DNA from: Faecalimicrobium dakarense
Lineage (GTDB): Bacteria; Bacillota; Clostridia; Peptostreptococcales; Peptostreptococcaceae
Assembly (NCBI RefSeq): GCF_000499525.1
Contig: NZ_HG529227.1
Span: forward strand, 17,825-81,824
DNA: 64,000 nt
Direction: 5' to 3'
The translations under genes and the position numbers were made by a program. The notes below the pieces were generated by a model, which saw only the letters and a program-made list of their open reading frames with translations, had not been told where the DNA came from and ran no database searches. Below are positions 45,336 through 54,256 of this stretch, in pieces (positions within the stretch are counted from its first letter, which is position 1; each line of letters opens with the position of its first letter).

Positions 45336-46127
45336 ATGATAAAATTAATAGCCACAGATATGGATGGAACTTTATTAAATGATAAAAATGAAATAAGCAA
45401 AGATTTTTATAAAGTGTTTGAAGAATTAAAAAAGAAAGATGTAATATTTGCAGCTGCAAGTGGAAGGCAATATTATAATCTATTAAAAAGATTTGAAGAT
45501 ATAGCTGATGATATGATGTTTATCGCTGAGAATGGAACTTTCGTAATGTATAAGGGAGAAGAGTTGTTACTAAATGCATTAGACAAAGAAGTAGCAAAAG
45601 AACTTATAGGGATAGGAAGAAAAATAGAAGGTGCATACGTTATATTATGTGGTAAAAAATCGGCATATATAGAAAATACTGATGAAAAATTTATAGAAGA
45701 AACAGAAAAATATTATGAAGAATATAAAATCGTAGATGACTTAACTAAAGTAGAAGATGATATACTAAAAATAGCAATATGTGACTTCTTAGGATCTGAA
45801 ACTAATAGCCATAATTATTACAAAGATTATAAAGATAAACTACAAGTAAGTATATCTGGTGCTATTTGGTTAGATGTAATGGCAAAAGGAGTAAATAAAG
45901 GAGTAGCCATAAGTAAACTTCAAGAAATGTTAAATATAGCACATGAAGAAACAATGGTATTTGGAGATTATCTAAATGACTTAGAAATGATGGAAAGTGC
46001 ATATCATAGTTATGCTATGGAGAATGCTCATGATGACTTAAAGAAAGTAGCAAGATTTAGAGCTAAGAGAAATACTGAAGATGGAGTAATCGATAAAATA
46101 AGAGAAGTATTTGAATTAACATTATAA
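45336..46127 (+). CDS. Cof-type HAD-superfamily phosphatase
   Basis: Start at the ATG at 45336 with AGGAG upstream; 263 residues. HAD motifs: IATDMDGTLLND with the nucleophile Asp, AAASGRQYYNL, Lys in MAKGVNKGVAISKL, and GDYLNDLEMM. The large C2B cap domain places it with Cof/YidA enzymes, which remove phosphate from sugar phosphates and similar molecules. The substrate is unknown. Confidence 0.88.
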   Translation: MIKLIATDMDGTLLNDKNEISKDFYKVFEELKKKDVIFAAASGRQYYNLLKRFEDIADDMMFIAENGTFVMYKGEELLLNALDKEVAKELIGIGRKIEGAYVILCGKKSAYIENTDEKFIEETEKYYEEYKIVDDLTKVEDDILKIAICDFLGSETNSHNYYKDYKDKLQVSISGAIWLDVMAKGVNKGVAISKLQEMLNIAHEETMVFGDYLNDLEMMESAYHSYAMENAHDDLKKVARFRAKRNTEDGVIDKIREVFELTL

Positions 46128-46129
46128 AT

Positions 46130-46164
46130 AAAAGACCTACTTTAATACTAAAGTAGGTTTTTTA
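46130..46164. terminator. Bidirectional intrinsic terminator
   Basis: Stem ACCTACTTT/AAAGTAGGT with a 6-nt loop and T-run, between the HAD gene and the convergent lipoprotein gene. Confidence 0.88.
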
Positions 46165-46701
46165 TTATTTTTCGATTTTTAAACTTATTTTTCCGATATC
46201 TTTATTATCCTTAGATTTTATATTAACAATAGGAACTTTATTATTAGTTATTTCTTTATTTTCTACCTTTATATCTTCAAAACTAATTTCTTTATCTTTA
46301 ATTTCATTAAAATCACTCTTAGTTATCCCTGCATCAATTATTTTATTATCTTTAACTATTGATGCTCCTCTGGTTACTTTATAACCATCATTTTCATTTT
46401 TAGAAACACTCAATGTTATAAGAATATCTTCTTTTCTTTTAGATGTTTGTTCAGGACTATATAGTTCTCCTAAATCTAGATTACCTTTATCAGATTCTAG
46501 GCTGAATTTAAATGTATACTTATCATGAGTTGGATTTTTAATTATATAACTTACATTATATATCATATCAGAAGTCATTTTTTCATTATTTTTAATATCA
46601 TTTATATTAACTTTTTCTAATTTTTCATTAGACTTTGAACATCCTGTTGTAAAAAATATAAGAATACATAAGCATAAAATAATTTTACTAAACTTTTTCA
46701 T
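46165..46701 (-). CDS. Lipoprotein of unknown function
   Basis: A 178-residue protein with a lipoprotein signal ending FFTTGC, the Cys at about residue 21 being the lipid site. The mature part is charged and beta-rich, with several Lys/Asp/Asn runs and no enzyme motif I recognise. It follows the MBOAT/DHHW genes on the same strand after 105 bp, so it could belong to that surface-modification unit. A GGAG site precedes the ATG at 46701. Confidence 0.72.
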   Translation of the reverse strand: MKKFSKIILCLCILIFFTTGCSKSNEKLEKVNINDIKNNEKMTSDMIYNVSYIIKNPTHDKYTFKFSLESDKGNLDLGELYSPEQTSKRKEDILITLSVSKNENDGYKVTRGASIVKDNKIIDAGITKSDFNEIKDKEISFEDIKVENKEITNNKVPIVNIKSKDNKDIGKISLKIEK

Positions 46702-46806
46702 TTCTTCTCCTTTAATTATATAGAAGAAATAAGATTAACTATTAATTCATAGTACTTATTTCTATTTAATTTATAAAAATTTCATTAGCACTATATAGTC
46801 TTTGTA

Positions 46807-47973
46807 TTATTTTACTTTTTTATACAGTTCATCTGAATTAAAAGTTTGTAGGTTATTAATAAAAAGTACTTCTTTAATATTTTTATTATTATTTAAATAA
46901 TCATCAATATCTAAAGTATAGTATCTAGGATCTACAACATGAATTTTATTATAATCATTTGTTAAAAAGGGTATAAAGCTATGGGCATAAGAGTCTTTAA
47001 AAATTAGTATCTCATTATGTTTACTTGGATTTCCTTCAATGACTGCAAATCCAGGGTCACCATGAAGGAAATATTGATACTTATTTTTACCATTTAATTT
47101 ATCTTCATTATAAAGGGTATTAAAAGTTTTACTAAAATCGATACTCATTTTAAAGTTATTATAATTTTTATAAGCAAAGATAGCATCACCTTTTATATTA
47201 GGAAGTATAGCTTTTGAATAATAAGTCCCATAAAAATTATCAGAAACTTTATCATAATTACTATAAATATAACCATCTAAATTATAGTTATATAAATCAT
47301 CATAGACTATTTTAGCTCCAAGTTGCGTCCAGTGATGATCAGTATTAAAGTATATATATTTATCTTTATTTTTACTTAGTATACTGTAAGGATTATAAAA
47401 ACTAAGTTTTGATGAGTTTATATTTCCCTCAATATAATTAAGTGAAGTCTCTTGACTATCATTATACGACCAAGAAGGAAGTAAATCTTCATAAAAAGCT
47501 ATTGATGTAGGTATTACTATTAATTTAGAGTTAATATTATAATTATCATAAAGATAATTAGACAGCATTGTTGCCTGGGAAATATTTTTATCTATAATAT
47601 CTTTATTGAAGATAAATTTTTCCATAAGACGACCATCTTTACTCATATAAATATCTCGAAATTCACGATTTCCAATAGTATAATTGTATATATTCTTTAA
47701 TTTAATAAAATCAGTCCTAAATGGAAATTGATCTGAAGTATAATTATCAAAATTTTTCATAAATCTTTTACTTTTAATACTACTAAGATTAAACTCAGGA
47801 AATTGTGTAAGTATCTTATTTTCAATTTCATTTATTTTTTTATCAGGGGTAGATAGAGTAACAATAGGAACTATAAAAATAAACCCAAAGAAAAATATAA
47901 TAGTAATATATTTTAGAAGGTTAGATTTAAAACTTTTTGATAATGATTTGTTAAAAGCTAATTTTTTGTTCAT
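46807..47973 (-). CDS. DHHW/AlgX-like partner of the MBOAT acyltransferase
   Basis: A 388-residue protein with one N-terminal membrane segment (about 18-40) and an extracellular domain. The signature is NTDHHWTQLGAKIVYDD with nearby LIVIPTSIAFYEDLLPSW, and a C-terminal block EILIFKDSYAHSFIPFL like the GDSY/DSF nucleophile block of SGNH-type proteins. Such proteins (DHHW, PF14286; AlgJ/AlgX relatives) complete acetyl transfer to sugars outside the membrane. It is encoded 16 bp after the MBOAT gene. Confidence 0.82.
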   Translation of the reverse strand: MNKKLAFNKSLSKSFKSNLLKYITIIFFFGFIFIVPIVTLSTPDKKINEIENKILTQFPEFNLSSIKSKRFMKNFDNYTSDQFPFRTDFIKLKNIYNYTIGNREFRDIYMSKDGRLMEKFIFNKDIIDKNISQATMLSNYLYDNYNINSKLIVIPTSIAFYEDLLPSWSYNDSQETSLNYIEGNINSSKLSFYNPYSILSKNKDKYIYFNTDHHWTQLGAKIVYDDLYNYNLDGYIYSNYDKVSDNFYGTYYSKAILPNIKGDAIFAYKNYNNFKMSIDFSKTFNTLYNEDKLNGKNKYQYFLHGDPGFAVIEGNPSKHNEILIFKDSYAHSFIPFLTNDYNKIHVVDPRYYTLDIDDYLNNNKNIKEVLFINNLQTFNSDELYKKVK

Positions 47974-47989
47974 AAGTTATTATCCTTTC

Positions 47990-49366
47990 CTAAAATCTAA
48001 AATATAAAAATGGATTAAATGAAGAATCCACTAAAAATGCACAGGAAATAATAAAGCTAAATATTAAAACTACAGATCTAATATACATATTTTTATCTAA
48101 TATATTTTTTATAATAGGTGTTGAAGCTACTATAGAAATTACTAAAAGTATTATATTAGGAATTAAGTAATAATAAAAAGATTTATCAACAAAAGTATTA
48201 TTTATACTAAACATAGCATTTAAATAATTAAATATATCTTTAAAGTTTGTAATTTCAAATATAACAAAGCCAACTATTACTAAAAACAAAACATATAAAT
48301 GTCTTAGAAATTTAGGAATATTATCAAGAACTTTAAGTAAAAACAACTTTTCTAAAACTAAAATAAATCCGAAATAAAGTCCCCATAAAATAAAATTAAA
48401 ACTAGCTCCATGCCAAAGACCAGTTAAAAACCATACAACAAAAATATTAAAAAACCACCTAGCTTTACCACATCTATTACCACCAAGAGGTACATAAACA
48501 TAGTCTCTAAACCATATCCCTAATGAAATATGCCATCTTCTCCAAAATTCAGTAATTGATTTTGAAATATAAGGGAAGTTAAAGTTTTCTAAAAAATTAA
48601 ATCCGAAAATTTTACAAAGACCGATTGCCATATCAGAGTATCCAGAAAAATCAAAGTATATTTGAAGAGTAAAACATATAATTCCAAGCCAAGCAGTTAA
48701 ATTTGAAAGAGTATTAAATGGTGTATCTTTTATACTGGTCCAAATAATTCCTAGGTTATTAGCAAGTATTATTTTTTTAGATAGACCTACTATAAATCTA
48801 TATATACCTTCATAAATTTTATCTATATTATGAGTCCTATTATTTAAATCTTTACATATATCAGAGTATCTAACTATTGGACCTGCAACAAGCTGAGGAA
48901 ATAATGTAACAAAAGTACCTAGAGAAATAATACTTTTTTGAACAGGAGCATCATTTCTATAAACATCTATTGTATAAGACATAGTTTGGAATGTATAAAA
49001 ACTTATTCCAATAGGAAGAGTTATTTGAAGTAAAGGTATATTTGTATCTAAAGTGTTGTTTAAAATTGATATAATAAAATCGCTATACTTGAAAAATCCA
49101 AGTAAGCTTAAATTTATGACAATAGATGAAATCAAAGCAAGTTTAGCTTTAAATGTTTTTCTATTTTTATCTATTATTAAAGCATTTATATAATCTACAA
49201 TACATGAAAATAACATAATAAATATGTAAATAGGTTCTCCATAAGAGTAAAAAATCAAACTAAATATTAAAAGAGTAAGATTTTTAAACTTAGAAGGAGA
49301 TAAAAAATAACAAAATATAACTAGGGGTAGAAAATAAAATAAAAATGTTATACTACTAAAAACCAA
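47990..49366 (-). CDS. MBOAT O-acyltransferase (DltB/AlgI-like)
   Basis: I take the TTG at 49366, with GGTGA upstream, as start (458 residues: M-V-F-S-S-I-T-F). About eleven membrane helices. Family blocks are LPIGISFYTFQTMSYTIDVY, FPQLVAGPIVRYSD, DFSGYSDMAIGL, FWRRWHISLGIWFRDYVYVPLGG and the catalytic His in TGLWHGASFNFILWG. It passes acyl groups through the membrane to an outer partner, here the DHHW protein encoded next. The acceptor is probably a wall polysaccharide rather than teichoic acid, since no dltA/dltC/dltD are present. Confidence 0.9.
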   Translation of the reverse strand: MVFSSITFLFYFLPLVIFCYFLSPSKFKNLTLLIFSLIFYSYGEPIYIFIMLFSCIVDYINALIIDKNRKTFKAKLALISSIVINLSLLGFFKYSDFIISILNNTLDTNIPLLQITLPIGISFYTFQTMSYTIDVYRNDAPVQKSIISLGTFVTLFPQLVAGPIVRYSDICKDLNNRTHNIDKIYEGIYRFIVGLSKKIILANNLGIIWTSIKDTPFNTLSNLTAWLGIICFTLQIYFDFSGYSDMAIGLCKIFGFNFLENFNFPYISKSITEFWRRWHISLGIWFRDYVYVPLGGNRCGKARWFFNIFVVWFLTGLWHGASFNFILWGLYFGFILVLEKLFLLKVLDNIPKFLRHLYVLFLVIVGFVIFEITNFKDIFNYLNAMFSINNTFVDKSFYYYLIPNIILLVISIVASTPIIKNILDKNMYIRSVVLIFSFIISCAFLVDSSFNPFLYFRF

Positions 49367-49400
49367 TATATCACCAACTTTCAATTTTATTTACTATATG

Positions 49401-49432
49401 ATAAAAGGCCTTTTTAATAAAAGGCCTTTTAA
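49401..49432 (-). terminator. Intrinsic terminator of the DUF4358 lipoprotein gene
   Basis: AAAAGGCC/GGCCTTTT stem with A- and T-runs. It lies downstream of the minus-strand gene ending at 49479. Confidence 0.75.
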
Positions 49433-49478
49433 AATTTGTTGATAATGAAAAACTAATAATTTAATTTTCCATATATAA

Positions 49479-49949
49479 TTATTCTATTACTTCAAGTATT
49501 TTTGCTTCAATATCTTTTGCATTAGAAGCAGAAGTAGCTATAAAGTAAACATAGTCACCTTTACTTTCTAATATAGAATTAGAAACTGCTTCAGCATTTT
49601 CATCTCCACCATATCCGTCAGCAAATAGTTTTAATGCATTTGCTTTATAATCTTCAATTGCCGATTTAACTTTTTCAACATCATCTGTTTTAACTACAAT
49701 TACATCTTGTAATTTTACATTTATCATAGCTTGTAGTGCAAAACCTTCTTTGATATTATCTTTTACAGATTCAAATACATTAAAATCTTTAGCATCAGTA
49801 TCTGCAGTTGGCTGGATCGGTAAAAGCGTTTCATTGTTGATAGCCTTTTTTATGTCTTCAACAGGAACATCTTTAACGCTAGATTTAGAAGAACATCCAA
49901 CTAATCCGATTGATAATAAAACTGAAAATAAAACTAACAATTTTTTCAT
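49479..49949 (-). CDS. DUF4358-type lipoprotein
   Basis: A 156-residue protein with the lipobox IGLVGC at about residues 14-19, then a domain with FALQAMINVKLQDVIVVKTDDVEKVKSAIEDY and SKGDYVYFIATSAS, fitting DUF4358. Its function is unknown; it is anchored on the outer face of the membrane. An AGGAGG site precedes the ATG at 49949. It is a single gene. Confidence 0.78.
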   Translation of the reverse strand: MKKLLVLFSVLLSIGLVGCSSKSSVKDVPVEDIKKAINNETLLPIQPTADTDAKDFNVFESVKDNIKEGFALQAMINVKLQDVIVVKTDDVEKVKSAIEDYKANALKLFADGYGGDENAEAVSNSILESKGDYVYFIATSASNAKDIEAKILEVIE

Positions 49950-50145
49950 AATTCTACCTCCTAGTGAAAATTAAGATGATATGTAATTTTAAAAATAAAT
50001 ATCATTAACAATAATTTACATAATAGTCTACTATTAAATAATATAAAAATCAATGTGAAAATAGGAACTATGCATATTATTTGATAAAACAAGAGTATTA
50101 TTCCTAAAAAATGTAAATAATTCCTAGTGAAAGAGGTGTATATAT

Positions 50146-50790
50146 ATGAGAATACCAAAACATGTAGGTATAATACCTGATGGAAACCGAAGATGGGCAC
50201 AAAATCAGGGCATGACTAAGGAAAAAGGATATGATAGTGGTTTAGACCCAGGACTAGATGCATATAGAGCATGTAGGGATATGGGGGTTGACGAAGTTAC
50301 ATTTTATGGATTTACCACAGATAATACTAAAAGACCATCTTATCAGACAGAGGCTTTTACTAAAGCTTGTATAGATGCAGCAAATATGTTAGTAGATGAA
50401 GGAGCAGCGCTTTTAGTAATGGGAAATACTAAGTCTCCAATGTTTCCAAAAGAGCTATTACCTTATACAAAACGAATAGAGCCAAAAGAAGGTCAGATTA
50501 AAGCAAATTTATTAGTAAATTATGGATGGCATTGGGATTTAAATACTTTAGCTGATGCACAAAATGTAAATAAAAATAATATACAAGAAAATATACAATC
50601 ATTTGATATATCTAGATTAGATTTAATAATAAGATGGGGTGGAAGAAGAAGACTAAGTGGATTTTTACCAGTTCAATCTATTTATGCAGATTTCTATGTA
50701 GTAGATGAATATTGGCCAGACTTTGATAAAGGCCATATTTCACAAGCTTTTAATTGGTTTAATACGCAAGATATAACATTAGGAGGTTAA
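50146..50790 (+). CDS. Short cis-prenyltransferase (UppS family)
   Basis: A 214-residue protein, shorter than usual UppS (about 240-255). The catalytic Asp is in GIIPDGNRRWAQNQG; the C-terminal substrate block reads LIIRWGGRRRLSGFLPVQSIYADFYV and WPDF. The usual DGNGRWA and RTSGE motifs are changed. It probably condenses isopentenyl diphosphate units to a cis-polyprenyl chain, maybe a different length from C55. It stands alone, not beside cdsA or frr as the housekeeping uppS usually is. It may be a paralogue serving a special lipid carrier. Confidence 0.8.
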   Translation: MRIPKHVGIIPDGNRRWAQNQGMTKEKGYDSGLDPGLDAYRACRDMGVDEVTFYGFTTDNTKRPSYQTEAFTKACIDAANMLVDEGAALLVMGNTKSPMFPKELLPYTKRIEPKEGQIKANLLVNYGWHWDLNTLADAQNVNKNNIQENIQSFDISRLDLIIRWGGRRRLSGFLPVQSIYADFYVVDEYWPDFDKGHISQAFNWFNTQDITLGG

Positions 50791-50898
50791 TTTTGTAATA
50801 AATAGAAAAGTATGGGCCTAACATGTTGAAAAATGGCTTCTAGGATGTTAAAATACAAATATATTCTAAAAGTAAATAAATCCTAGAAAGGTGAAAAT

Positions 50899-51750
50899 AT
50901 GTCAGGCAGAAAGAATAGTAATAATAACAGAAGAAAAAAAGTGAAGCCTAAAAAAAGAAAATTAAATAGGAAAAAAATAATGTTATTAATTTGTTTTTTA
51001 GGACTTTTTATATTTGGAATAACAAAACTTAAACCAGAAGTAAGCCAAGCTATAAAAAATAAAGACGATAAACCAACGGCAACGCAAGAGAACATAAAGG
51101 TAGAAGAAAAGCAATTTGAATTATCAGATGAGAAAAAAGAGAGCCTAGAAAAGAAATACACTATTTTAGTAGATCCAGGTCATGGAGGTCATGATAAAGG
51201 AACTCAAGATGGCACTCGTAAAATATATGAAAAAGATGTAGCACTAGAAATTGGGAAAAAAGTTGCAGCTAAGCTATCAAAGCAAAGTGATGTACAGGTT
51301 ATAATATCTAGAACAGAAGATAAATTTATAAGCTTAGATGATAGAGTTAAAATGGCAAATGTTCAAAATGTAGATGCTTTAGTATCAATACATCTAAATG
51401 CTGAAGGTGGCGGAAGTAGTGCTAATGGAGTCGAAACATATTATAGAACTGGAGCAAATGACGGCTCTGATAAGCTGGCAAATAGAATACAAGAAACAAT
51501 TGCCTCTTATATTGCTATAAAAGATAGAGGTACTCGAGAAGATATATATAAAGTTATAAAAGATGCTCGTATGCCAGCTGTTTTAGTTGAATGTGGGTTT
51601 TTAACTAATCCTAAAGAATCTAAAAAATTATTAAGTGAAAAATATCAAAATCAATTAGCAGATGGAATATCTCAAGGAGTATTATCATTTTTAGATGAAC
51701 AATCAAAGCACACAAAAAAACTGACTTTATATAAAGTCAGTTTTTTTTAA
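50899..51750 (+). CDS. Membrane-anchored N-acetylmuramoyl-L-alanine amidase (CwlD/Amidase_3)
   Basis: A 283-residue protein. A very basic N-terminus (about 30 residues) is followed by one membrane helix and a charged linker. The Amidase_3 domain starts near residue 90: ILVDPGHGGHDKGTQ, YEKDVALEIGKKV, LVSIHLNAEGG and PAVLVECGFLTNPKES with the catalytic Glu. It cuts muramoyl-L-alanine bonds, perhaps in spore cortex or division. The last ten codons lie within the transcription terminator hairpin; one A fewer in the A7 run at 51714-51720 would give a TGA right before it. Confidence 0.88.
   Translation: MSGRKNSNNNRRKKVKPKKRKLNRKKIMLLICFLGLFIFGITKLKPEVSQAIKNKDDKPTATQENIKVEEKQFELSDEKKESLEKKYTILVDPGHGGHDKGTQDGTRKIYEKDVALEIGKKVAAKLSKQSDVQVIISRTEDKFISLDDRVKMANVQNVDALVSIHLNAEGGGSSANGVETYYRTGANDGSDKLANRIQETIASYIAIKDRGTREDIYKVIKDARMPAVLVECGFLTNPKESKKLLSEKYQNQLADGISQGVLSFLDEQSKHTKKLTLYKVSFF
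51714..51748 (+). terminator. Intrinsic terminator overlapping the end of the amidase gene
   Basis: Palindrome ACTGACTTTA-TA-TAAAGTCAGT between A7 and T8 runs. It overlaps the last coding bases. Confidence 0.85.
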
Positions 51751-51942
51751 GCCTTTTTATGGCTAAAGAAATATATAAGTATACCGTATACTAGGATAGA
51801 TATGCATATTTTAAAGTGATTTTGTACATTGATTCTAGAGTGAGTGCTAAAATTTAGTTATTAGTGAAGAAATGTAAACAATATGTATTATGGTTATTTA
51901 AGGAGATTTTTATAAATTCATTCAGGATATAGGGGAAATATT

Positions 51943-54165
51943 ATGAAAATACATAAAAATATTAAAGACAATATAGGTATATTTCTTATAGCATTATTTT
52001 TTATTATAGTAACTATTGGTGCAGTTTCGTACACTAAAGAAATGCTAAAGAATAGTATAAATCAAAATAAAGAAAACATAAAAGAAGTTACATTGCAAAT
52101 ATCTCATAATATAGAAAGTAAAATAGATAATTACATTAATGAGCTAACCTTTATAGGTAGCAAAGCTGAACTTAATGATAAAAAGCAGATCCAAATAAGC
52201 ACAGATATATTAAATAATAAAGTTCAATCTGGAAAATTTAATAAAGTCTTAGTTTTAGGACTAGATGGAAAAGGAAAAAATAACTTAGGTGGAGATGTTT
52301 TTCTAAAAAATGAAAAGATTTTAGAAAAAACTGCTAAATCAAGTAAACCTACTATACTATACTCTTCAAAATTCACATCTTATGAAAATGATGTTATTTT
52401 ATACTCAGTACCTATAGAAAATAATAATGAACTAATCGGTATTGTAGTAGGCATAAATGATATGGCATCTATAACCGAAAAATTAACAAGTGGAATATAT
52501 GAGGGCAAAGGATGTTCATATATTATAGATAAATCAGGAGATATATTATTCTCTAGACATAGATATAACCAAGGAGCAAATTTATATGATTTTCTTGATG
52601 AAAGATCAATAGATAATGCTAAGAGTAATTATGATGGAGATGGATATTGGGATGTAAAAGGAGAAATACACGGGAAAAAGAGCTATTTTGGATTCTCAAA
52701 AATAAAAAATACTGATTGGTACATTGTAACATCTATTCCTGCTAAAAATATACTTTTACAAATAAAAGACAGTGCAAAAATTATGATAAGCTTACTAATA
52801 ATGGTAATATTATTATCTTTAAGTATTTGTAGCTACATAATAAGGATACAAAAGCTAAATGAGAAAAAAATTATGAAGATAGCATTTAGAGATAGTTTAA
52901 CTGGTCTTATGAACTATAATAAATTTGTATCAGAAGTAGAGGAATATCTTTTAAGACAAAGAAGAAAACAGTGGGTTCTTGTATGTTTTGACATAGATAA
53001 GTTTAAGCTTGTAAATGATATACATGGATACAAGGTTGGAGATGAAATTTTAAAAATAATTTCTAATAATCTAAATTATTATTTCAAAGGAGATATCGTT
53101 TATGGAAGGCTTGGTGGAGATACATTTGGAGTACTTTTAGAAACTAAAGAAGAGTTTGAAATAGATGAAATAGCAAAGTTTATAAAGAAAAATATAGGAA
53201 ATATAGAAAGTACAAAGAATTTTAATTTAGAAATAAATATAGATTTATCTATAGGAATTTACAAAATAGAAGACGAAGCAATAAATATAAAGAAGTTTAT
53301 AGATAATGCAGATATGGCTAGATTAAAGTCAAAGGAAACTAGATATAAAGAATATATAGTATTTGATGAAAACATGAGTAGGGAAAAAAAGAAGATTCTT
53401 CAAATGGAAAGAGATTTATTTCTAGCGATAAAAAACAAAGAATTCTCTATACATTATCAGCCTAAATTTAATATAAATACAGGTAAAATAGTAGGTGCAG
53501 AAGCACTAATAAGATGGATACATCCAACTATGGGTATGGTAAGTCCTATGGAATTTATACCAATTGCTGAAAAAACTAGATTTATAAATAATATAGGTCA
53601 ATGGGTATTTGATGAAGTGTGTAAAAAGCTTAGATGCTGGATTGATGAAGGTATAGAAGTTGTGCCAATAGCAATAAACTTATCTAGAGTAGAGTTATAC
53701 CAACAGGACTTAGTTGATATGCTTGAATTTGGAATTAATAAATATAAACTTGATCCAAAGTTAATTGAAATAGAAATAACTGAATCAACAGCATTAAATG
53801 ATATTGAGTTTATAAATGAAAAGTTATCTGGAATAAAAGCTTTGGGGATGAAAGTAGCTATGGATGATTTTGGAACTGGAAATTCAAATTTAAGTAACTT
53901 AAAAGACATACAAATAGATGTATTAAAATTAGATAAATCTCTTTTATTAGATATTGAAAATAATGAAAAAACTGAGTTAATGCTAAAGTCTATAGTAGAT
54001 TTATCAAAGAATTTAAGCTTAAACACTGTATGTGAAGGTGTTGAAAATATGAGCCAAGTTGAAATATTAAAAGGTACAGGATGTGAAGTTGTACAAGGGT
54101 ATGTATTTTCAAAACCAGTTGAGGTAGAAAAATATAAAAAATTATTATTAAGAAATATAAATTAA
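51943..54165 (+). CDS. Cache-GGDEF-EAL protein, probable c-di-GMP phosphodiesterase
   Basis: A 740-residue protein. A membrane helix (about 10-30), an extracellular dCache-like sensor (about 35-275; YSVPIENNNELIGIVVG, DWYIVTSIPAKN) and a second helix (about 280-300) precede the GGDEF domain, whose signature reads GGDTF at residues 391-395, a loss of the catalytic Glu. The EAL domain is intact: EALIRW at 520, IEIEITEST, MDDFGTGNSNLSNL and VCEGVEN. It probably binds GTP in GGDEF and breaks c-di-GMP to pGpG in EAL. The signal sensed is unknown. Confidence 0.88.
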   Translation: MKIHKNIKDNIGIFLIALFFIIVTIGAVSYTKEMLKNSINQNKENIKEVTLQISHNIESKIDNYINELTFIGSKAELNDKKQIQISTDILNNKVQSGKFNKVLVLGLDGKGKNNLGGDVFLKNEKILEKTAKSSKPTILYSSKFTSYENDVILYSVPIENNNELIGIVVGINDMASITEKLTSGIYEGKGCSYIIDKSGDILFSRHRYNQGANLYDFLDERSIDNAKSNYDGDGYWDVKGEIHGKKSYFGFSKIKNTDWYIVTSIPAKNILLQIKDSAKIMISLLIMVILLSLSICSYIIRIQKLNEKKIMKIAFRDSLTGLMNYNKFVSEVEEYLLRQRRKQWVLVCFDIDKFKLVNDIHGYKVGDEILKIISNNLNYYFKGDIVYGRLGGDTFGVLLETKEEFEIDEIAKFIKKNIGNIESTKNFNLEINIDLSIGIYKIEDEAINIKKFIDNADMARLKSKETRYKEYIVFDENMSREKKKILQMERDLFLAIKNKEFSIHYQPKFNINTGKIVGAEALIRWIHPTMGMVSPMEFIPIAEKTRFINNIGQWVFDEVCKKLRCWIDEGIEVVPIAINLSRVELYQQDLVDMLEFGINKYKLDPKLIEIEITESTALNDIEFINEKLSGIKALGMKVAMDDFGTGNSNLSNLKDIQIDVLKLDKSLLLDIENNEKTELMLKSIVDLSKNLSLNTVCEGVENMSQVEILKGTGCEVVQGYVFSKPVEVEKYKKLLLRNIN

Positions 54166-54191
54166 AAAAGATGGGAATCCATCTTTTTTTT
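54164..54191 (+). terminator. Intrinsic terminator of the GGDEF-EAL gene
   Basis: Stem AAAAAAGATGG/CCATCTTTTTT, GAAT loop, T-run. Confidence 0.88.
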
Positions 54192-54256
54192 ATGTATTCT
54201 CACATAAAGTATAAAATACATATACTAAAGTATATAAAACTGTGGAGGGAATAAGT

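Noticed and set aside
50883..51161. 92-residue Phe/Leu-rich minus-strand frame over the amidase start
   Set aside because: Complement of the Lys-rich N-terminus of the amidase; reads like a membrane protein only because AAA/AAG runs become Phe and Leu.
53598..54026. 142-residue minus-strand frame inside the EAL domain
   Set aside because: Shadow of a well-supported coding gene; no start signals or family motif.
54180..54210. Third copy of the TGTGAGAAATAC leader element on the minus strand
   Set aside because: Only a TGTGAGAATAC-like string is shared; the AAGAGATGTT block and the stem are absent.
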